A DNA stretch of 64,000 bases from Uloborus plumipes (taxonomy: Eukaryota; Arthropoda; Arachnida; Araneae; Uloboridae), in the NCBI GenBank assembly GCA_038373865.1, contig JAXGGA010000031.1, positions 248,001 to 312,000 of the forward strand, given 5' to 3'. A model generated the notes under the pieces. It was not told the origin of the DNA and made no database searches. It saw only the letters and a list, made by a program, of their open reading frames with translations. Both the position numbers and the translations under genes were made by a program. The stretch's first letter is position 1; every line of letters starts with the position of its first letter. Shown piece by piece: positions 57,546 to 64,000 of this stretch.

Positions 57546-58968
57546 ACGTTTCGTAGATTGCTTAATAACAAGCGCTACCGTTTAATAACCCGGGCTTTGT
57601 TTACTCGAAAGGACGATTTAATTTGCAATAACTGGAAGAATAAGAGAGTTATTAGACGCATCGACAAGATTTTTTTTTAATACTTTAATGTTTTGCTTGT
57701 TTAATTCTTAATAAAGTATTATGAAACATTTACCATTACTCAAACACGCCAGCTATATTTTTCGCTTATATTGTGATTTTCTCGTACATTTTATTGAAGT
57801 TTGCACAGATTAGAAAGGGCAGGTGAGCTGACAATCCGTCAATTTTCATGGTAACCAATATACCAACACGCTTTTGGGGTCATGATCACAAGTTTATCTA
57901 GGTTTGATGAAATGGGAGTTATAGGAAATACCTTTGGTCAGAAAAATTGAGTAAAATAAAATTTAGAAATAGTATTACGGCAACGAAATAATGTCAGTGA
58001 AATTATATTTAAATTTCACTAATACGTCAAAAAGTAAACAATTCAGATTCGAGGATTATACTCAATTCGTATAAAATATGTAGTTATACGACAAAAGCCC
58101 TCAGGTATGCAGATAAAAGAGCAATTAAAATGAGAAATTTCAGAGAACACAAAGTATGCAGGAAATAAGAAACCTGAACAGAGAGCAGATGTAAAGTCAC
58201 GTCTTATTTAGTAGCTGTTGGCATAAGAGATGATGCATATCAGAAGCTATCATTCCTTAAACAATCATTAACATAGATGCATTAAAGTTTAAAGGATATA
58301 AAACAGAAACAAAAATTAGTTGTAATGAAAATGATTGTTTGTTTTAAAACCAAAAAGGCGACACTTTAAAATTTGTTAACTTCCTAAATATAATTTTAAC
58401 AAGAAAACGAAATCGGAAAATGGAAACGCAAAAAAAAAAAGTTCACTAAATCATTTCAGTGGCTTTGCACAAATGAAATTGGTGTCATTCTTAGTTGTAG
58501 TCGTCTGTAGCCCCAATAGTTTTATATCTCTTCAGGAGCTGTCTTCATAGAAAGGTGCTCACAAGTGATACAAAGCAGCCATCTCGAAATATCCATTTTC
58601 GATGTATGTCTCTAGCACAGACGTACGATTTTGGAAATTGAAACGGCAAAACTTTTAGTACCCAAGAATATACTACTGAAACGTAGGCTGCTATAATATA
58701 GATACATTCTCCAGTGAAATTTAGTAACTAATTTTACAGATTCGGGAATGCCATTAACCGAAAAAAAGTTTTTGACAAGTAAACAGCATAAAAAGTTTAA
58801 GCTGGAAAAAAAGAAGTTTTTCAGGAGATTTTTCGCTAAATTTGAGCCTTAAGCATTTTTTAAAGGGAAGGAGAGGCATTATTACTTTCATTTTAAAAAA
58901 ATAATAATTTTATTTGAAATTCTTTAAGATGTTAAATTGTTTTGCTCAGTATATTCCTTTCATTGCAG
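57546..58968. other. Probable intron, no gene recognised
   Basis: AT-rich DNA leading to a good splice acceptor (TATTCCTTTCATTGCAG) at 58952-58968. I searched it by eye for the N-terminal Ig half expected upstream (Cys followed by a V-K-W-Y-like core) and did not find it. Confidence 0.45.
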
Positions 58969-59104
58969 CTCGTGCGGTCAGCCAACGGAACGTTATACAT
59001 GGCCGATACGGACGTGACCACGTCGGGCACTTACAAATGTGAAGTGTCGGCGGACGCGCCTTCCTTTCAAACAGTATCAGCTTACAGACTACTAGTCGTC
59101 AAAG
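58969..59104 (+). CDS. Internal exon of a Beat-like immunoglobulin-superfamily protein
   Basis: The exon encodes LVRSANGTLYMADTDV, TTSGTYKCEVSADAPSFQTV and SAYRLLVVK, then the first base of a Gly codon. SGTYKCEV is the F-strand of an Ig domain with its conserved Tyr and Cys. The run CEVSADAPSFQTV is very close to the Beaten path family signature (CEVS-EAP-F). In flies Beat proteins are cell-surface or secreted ligands on neurons that bind Sidestep-family receptors and guide axons. The exon opens in phase 0 after TTCATTGCAG and closes after one extra base at AAAG|GTAAGA, both good splice signals. An ATG 27 bp upstream (58942) lies in the intron and should not be taken as the start. CpG-rich codons contrast with the flanks. 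Other exons are outside the window or unrecognised. Another Ig-family member is possible but less likely. Confidence 0.88.
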
Positions 59105-59590
59105 GTAAGATTGAAAATCTAAATTATTTTATGTTAGTACTTTTTAAATAATGGAAAACAGGATTTTTTACGAGTAACGAATTTTTACGTTAATTCGAGT
59201 TTCTTACTCACTACGACAATACTCTAACATGAATTCGTTTGGAGGGAAATAACGGGCTTAATTATATGCTTCCTTATTGGCTACTAAATGTCCAGAAGAC
59301 CAACTTTTCACCTTTTTCTTCTTACTCTTCTTCTACAAAATTGCCTATTGTGTATGTTGTCAGCAGAAGACTGATAATGATTTGGTCAAGCTGTATAAAT
59401 CATCAATTTCCGAGTTATAAAGATAATTACTGTATCTGCTTTAAAGTATTAATTGTTCTCCATTTTACTATAACTACTACGTAATTAACACAGTAAAACT
59501 TAACTCCTTTACATAAGAAACATAACGCATGGTTAAGAAAAAATTTAAAACGGTTTAGGGATGTTTACAAGTGTGTAACATAACTGGGTA

Positions 59591-59960
59591 CAGTAAAATC
59601 TGTGTATAACGATACTCAAGGGACCGAGAAAAAATATCGTTATAGACAGATTATCATTATAGGCAGTTTGAGCAAAAAGCTCAAACTGTTGGCAGGGACC
59701 AAACCAAAATATTGTAATAGGCAGATTTATCGTTATGTACAGTATCGTTATACACAGGTTTTAATCCAACGTTAAAGAAGCACAAATATACAGGTATACG
59801 TTGGATTAAAACTTCACATCAATCGCACAAAGGTATTTCTTGTATTCATAGCTGGGTATGTTTTTAAGAAAATCGTACGCATACCCTTTTCCACAGTGTG
59901 AAATTTCGACTTACGCGAGGGTCTTGGAACGCATCCTCATCATAAGCCGAGACTTTACTG
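59591..59960. mobile_element. TA-flanked MITE, CAGTAAA(A/G)TC ends
   Basis: The left end CAGTAAAATCTGTGTATAAC and the right end (reverse complement CAGTAAAGTCTCGGCTTATG) share a ten-base tip with one mismatch. Both are bordered by TA (59589-59590 and 59961-59962). An inner inverted pair, TGTGTATAACGATAC / GTATCGTTATACACA, at 59601 and 59742, suggests that an older MITE core was duplicated or rearranged. Another inverted pair, TTTTAATCCAACGT / ACGTTGGATTAAAA, follows. These are pogo/Tigger-type termini, with no coding capacity. Confidence 0.7.
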
Positions 59961-60359
59961 TATATAGCTTGCAAATCACGGGCGAGATTTAATCTTATAG
60001 AAAACGATATCCTGACTATATTTAGATGTTCTATTTAAAAATGCAGAAAGTCACGAATTAAAAAGGGAACCAAATTTTATAAGTGAATTTAGAGACTTTT
60101 TCATTGATAAATCAACTTCACTATTGCTCTGCAATTGTTTTGAATGCTCTTACCACCTTGAATCATACTTGAAAACGAACAGGACTTCAAACTAAACAAA
60201 CGCATGGCATTTGAATGGAGGAAAAACAGACATACGCGTGTAATTACTTAGCAAACAATATCTCGAGTCAAATACTTCCAAAAATAATTGCTAATTCACG
60301 TCTCATATAATAACTTCGCCGGAAACTTTTAGCTTTTCTCCTCAACATTCAGAACTTGT

Positions 60360-60900
60360 TCAAAAGAAACGCACTTCCAAATGCCCCGGGGTTTTTCAAA
60401 GGAAGGGAAAACTTACCGTGGAATAAACGCGACGGCGGTGCATTTGATTAACGGAGTTTTTTCCCGACCGGGCTTTAAAAGCGAAATGAATAATGAAATG
60501 AAAATATTACCACGTCCCTGAGGTTGTTGACTCAAAAAGACACGAAGAAAATCTTCCGCCGTCTCAACTTTTCATTACCGGGAGACGAAAATTTTAAATT
60601 CGTCTCGGTAAATGAGCTGCGACAAGAGGCGAAAATCCTTTGGACATTGAGGAATTGGAAGAAACAAGCCATTTTTCTCTCTGCAGAGGCTTTGGAATGC
60701 GATGTCACAAATCTACTTGGAAATGAAGAGCGGGAGGCTGTATTAGAAATTGTTTTCTCAATAAATGAAAGACGAAACGGAAGTTATCATAACTCAATTG
60801 AGAGGGCATTCAAAAGTAATGAATTCGTCAAAGGAAAGAAAGTGATTCCGCGCATAATTTGATTCGAGCGAAAATAAAATCATTCAATTTTTCTTTCCAA
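60360..60900 (+). other. GC-balanced block with a 112-codon open frame
   Basis: The frame from 60524 to 60862 lacks an ATG (an in-frame TGA lies at 60494) and would read LTQKDTKKIFRRLNF, FVSVNELRQEAKIL and so on to a stop after VIPRII. Its charged composition is not obviously low-complexity, yet it matches no domain I know. No strong splice acceptor directly precedes it. The region 60375-60520 is CpG-rich (TAAACGCGACGGCGG). It could be a conserved non-coding block within the Beat-like gene, or less likely a terminal exon. Confidence 0.25.
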
Positions 60901-62308
60901 GTCCCCTTCCATTTCGATAGAACAAATTAATTATTTTCGAATGCATTTCTTTTTCGGAAGTATCAAGGTGATACTTTAAAAACATCTTCACTTTTTTTTT
61001 TTTTGCTTAAAATTTCAACATCTTGTTTACTCGCAGAATAATATTGCAATTTTTGATATCTGATGTAGAATTACTTTCAAAACAAAAACGAAAAGGAAAT
61101 CATCAAAAAATTACACCCGGCTCTCAAATAAATGCATTTCAACTTAACCCATATTGGCCGGAATTAATTCTTCATTTTAGCTTAAACTCGTTGCCAGAGT
61201 AAAAGATAAAAAGTTGTGAAAAAAAAATAAGGCTGAATTAGAATAGCTGAATCTTTCAGTAACTCACACACTAAAAATAAAGTTCATTGGGACTCTTTAA
61301 ATTTTATTTTTGCTATTTGAATCGAAGTCGATAAGCGTGACACATGTGTTACGCTAGGCTCAAATGGGTTAAAATATTAATAATTCAAAATAAACACCGA
61401 AGAAAATTATCTGATAAGAAAGTATTATTTTAAGGCATTACGTAAAAATATTCCTACCTTTAAATGTTTACTGGAAGAAAATCCACTTAAAATAAACCAT
61501 CTCAAAAACTTTGAAGTTCACAAAAAGATTTGTTTAAAATATTGAACTTAGACGAAAATTTTTGGGGGCCCATTCAAAAATAAACGAACAATATTTTTAC
61601 AGTTTTGAATTGGAGAAGAAACACACTTAATAAAAACGTAAGTTTCCAATTTATATTTTTATCAAGGGATTAATTTCACATAGAAATACACGTTCACTGC
61701 TTTTCTCTGTGTTAACTCAAAAAGGAACTTGTTTTAAAAATCTAAAGGTTTAATTGGAAAAACTAATTTTCTATCCTATACGTAATTAAATTTCCTATGT
61801 TGACAGAATTTATAGAGCATAAAACTTTTCTATTTTATGTACCTATTAAAAGGTAAACGCATCTAGCTTAAATGATTTGTATAATTTTTAAGGTCCATTA
61901 ATACATAAATAATCGTTTTTAAAAAGAATGAATTTTGATATATTTGATTAAAATTACATTTTTCCTAATCATGATCTACAATAGGACCCAAACCGTTCTA
62001 TTTCGTGTTTCTCGAAATGCCTATTGTCCCTCAAAATATACTTTTTTTATACCTGGCGCTATTGTCTTTACGCAACCCTCTTTAAACGAAAGCAGCATCC
62101 AACACATTACAAACATCTTCGAGTGTGTCTCTACTTTTAGATGGTGGCGACCATGTTCTTTTGTCTACGGGCCTCAAGAATGTCCCTCTTCTTGTGCGGT
62201 GGTGCGTGTGTGTGTATGTGAACGTGTGTAGGGGGATGTAGACATGTGTGGGCGTGATGTAGGCATGTGGGGTTTTGTATTCGTATGCTCAAGAAATGCT
62301 GTGAAATA
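60901..62308. other. No gene recognised
   Basis: AT-rich intron-like sequence. A TG-rich tract (GTGCGTGTGTGTGTATGTG) lies at 62203-62221. No exon with a supported domain was seen downstream of the Ig exon. Confidence 0.45.
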
Positions 62309-62807
62309 CAGTAACCCCTCGTTATATCGCGCTTTTCGGGGGACAAGAAAAAAGCGTGATATATCCGAAAGCGCAATATAACCGAGGTCATTAAAAACAG
62401 TAGTAGGATCATTCTTCCTTTCTTTGTTGCAAATCCTAATTCGTTCAACCAAGAACAAATCTTTTCTATACTAAAGGGCAGTCAGAGAAGGGGCGTGTGT
62501 TTTCTTAACACTTACCAGATGCGTTTCACTCATTGTATCAATACAAAAGAAAGTGTTCAGTAGTTTTCAAACTGTCTCTGCAGTATGCAAGTTTGGGTGA
62601 CAGGAGTTTGCTCCTTCTTTTCAGCGAATTCAGAAGAATAGAAGAACCTTCGTTTCGTTCATTGATGACAAAATAAATGAGAAAGAAACCTTTTCTGAGC
62701 ACCTTACATATTTTCTCAAAAATGGTTCTGAACTAAAAGTTGTTTTTTGGGTTAGACAAAAGAAGAGAGCGATATATCCGAATGAGCGATATAACGAGGG
62801 GCTACTG
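62309..62807. mobile_element. TA-flanked MITE, CAGTA(A/G)CCCCTCGTTATATCGC ends
   Basis: Inverted ends CAGTAACCCCTCGTTATATC and CAGTAGCCCCTCGTTATATC (right, complement) differ at one base and are bordered by TA (62307-62308 and 62808-62809). Further GATATATCCGAA(A/T) words occur just inside both ends (62359 and 62772). At 499 bp with no transposase, it is a non-autonomous element of pogo/Tigger type. Conservation of the tips suggests it is younger than the 59591 element. Confidence 0.85.
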
Positions 62808-62959
62808 TATTTGTAATCGAACTGCATGTAAAAGATACGTTGATCAAGGAAGTGTATCTCCGAAGTATGCGATTCGCAATTTAAAATAAACAAAAAAAAA
62901 AATGAAACGATTCCATCTTTCCTGTTGTAATTTAAACCCATTATTCTAAGAATTACTAG

Positions 62960-63562
62960 CTTTTTTATTTGTATCATTTAAAGCACAAGCCCCTTAGACA
63001 TAATAAAAACTAGTTCCGGGAAAACAGGATTCCATCACTCCATATTCTCTGGAGGTTTCACCAGCAAGGTAGTAACCATTAAAGTATTAGGCATTTAATA
63101 ACCTTACCTTAGTTACCGACACACAATCGAATGTTCAAAAAAGACACCAAACACATCATGCTCGTGTAAAATAATCGTATTCATATTAAAACATTGTTGT
63201 GAAATAAATGTAATCGTATCGTATCTTATGAGTACGCTATGTCATCTAATGACGATTATCAAAAACTCTACAAAAAAAGAGAAAAAGTAGCACACACACT
63301 TTATTTTCATTGACTCTTTACAAAATATAAAAACCTTTTTTTTTAATTAGTTATTAAAAAAATTGAACATGGTAGCTCACATGCGACACACATTTTGTAA
63401 ATGTCAACACGTTCTTCCGAGAATTAACCGCTCTTCTACTTGTATTGTTGAAATTACAAGTCCTTCAGATATAATAACAGAACTAGTTCCTATATGCTGG
63501 ATTCATCACTCCAAAAAATTGCACATAAGCCATTCTCTGGGGGCCATCACCAGTGGGGCGGT
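62960..63562 (+). repeat. Two decayed copies of a ~120-bp segment, about 480 bp apart
   Basis: 62985-63077 and 63455-63562 share ACAAG(C/T)CC, AGA(C/T)ATAATAA, AACTAGTTCC, TCATCACTCC, ATTCTCTGG and CACCAG in the same order, with several indels. It is probably an old local duplication. Neither copy has coding features. Confidence 0.55.
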
Positions 63563-64000
63563 ACTGCGTTGTTTACTCCCGACCGCAAGACACTTTAATC
63601 AAACAAGAGGCTTCCAAAGAAAGAGTCATCTGTCCAATGACAACAAGGCACCGCAGGTTCCATTAACCGAAATACACTTCCCAGAGATCAGAAAAAGGGC
63701 AACACGTGCGTGACAGATGACCACGCGAGCTTTTTCTCTCCTCTGTCCGGATGACTGTTTGCCTTCTGTCCGGCTCGGATCCGGGAGACAATCGCCTGGC
63801 CATCGATTGCGCCACGCCCCTCAAGGTCTTCCCGCGGGAGCCATTTGCCGGATCGGGGAGACGCCGGAATGAAACGCTTTTTAATCTATCCGCCGCTATT
63901 GAATGGGCTGCCACCACCCCCTTTCTCCCCCCCCCCGCTATTGTTGGGGGTGGTTTTTTGACGCCAGGTGGGTGTAAAGGTTGACGTTTGAGAAAATGCT
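63563..64000. other. GC- and CpG-rich terminal island
   Basis: The window ends in a stretch with clear GC enrichment (GCTCGGATCCGGGAGACAAT, GAGCCATTTGCCGGATCGGG) and a C-run at 63928-63937. Open frames overlap on both strands with no family motif. Like the 45.7-kb island it may be conserved regulatory DNA or an exon boundary region that continues beyond the window. Confidence 0.3.

Noticed and set aside
58942..58968. ATG just upstream of the Ig exon as a translation start
   Set aside because: The codons before 58969 are the polypyrimidine tract and AG of a good splice acceptor, and an Ig domain cannot begin in its middle strands.
63363..63984. Frames in the GC-rich terminal island as exons
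   Set aside because: Frames overlap on both strands, show no family motif and have no convincing splice sites; open frames are expected in GC-rich DNA.

Overview
The window is AT-rich eukaryotic nuclear DNA with very few coding signals. The only host coding sequence I can support is one 136-bp exon (58969-59104, + strand). It encodes the C-terminal half of an immunoglobulin domain that closely resembles the Beaten path (Beat) axon-guidance family. That exon and the mix of DNA transposons (Tc1/mariner, pogo, hAT, piggyBac-like, Helitron) point to an arthropod. The long gene-poor stretches would suit a spider or other chelicerate, but the species is a guess.

Layout. 1-9 kb: no gene, a possible LINE 3' tail, a 104-bp tandem duplication and simple repeats. 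10-13 kb: two copies of one MITE and two copies of a second dispersed repeat. 16.2-18.8 kb: a decayed pogo/Tigger-like transposon nested in a second TA-flanked element. 19.2-20.5 kb: a deleted mariner-like remnant beside a hAT-type MITE. 24-27.5 kb: two decayed inverted-repeat elements. 27.6-29.4 kb: a dead mariner split by a 1.27-kb inverted-repeat element. 29.9-32.9 kb: a field of GTTACCGATCTGA-type repeats interrupted by a Helitron with a broken helicase gene. 33.5-35.3 kb: a head-to-head array of about 172-bp units, nearly every unit carrying TGACGTCA. 36.5-38.2 kb: a second Helitron candidate. 38.5 kb: a short hAT MITE. 41.1-41.9 kb: a piggyBac-type MITE inside one arm of a foldback element. 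44.1-45.5 kb: a full-length but dead Tc1-like transposon. 50.7-51.4 kb: a hAT MITE. 52-55.5 kb: a 3.5-kb palindrome with a hAT MITE inserted in its tip. 57.2-57.5 kb: a CpG-rich patch ending in a good splice donor. 59.0 kb: the Ig exon. 59.6-63 kb: two TA-flanked MITEs. 63.5-64 kb: a GC-rich patch.

Interpretation. The sequence reads like a long intron or flank of a Beat-like gene, filled over time by cut-and-paste and rolling-circle elements. Nested insertions give relative ages: mariner is older than the AGGGG element, the TACA(A/G)TGAACTC element is older than pogo, the 3.5-kb palindrome is older than its hAT MITE, and the foldback is older than the piggyBac MITE. No transposase or helicase here looks intact. 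Several islands (about 7.6, 45.8, 49.1, 57.4, 60.5 and 63.8 kb) are richer in GC and CpG than their surroundings and match no repeat I recognise. They are the best candidates for conserved regulatory DNA. All calls were made by eye from sequence.
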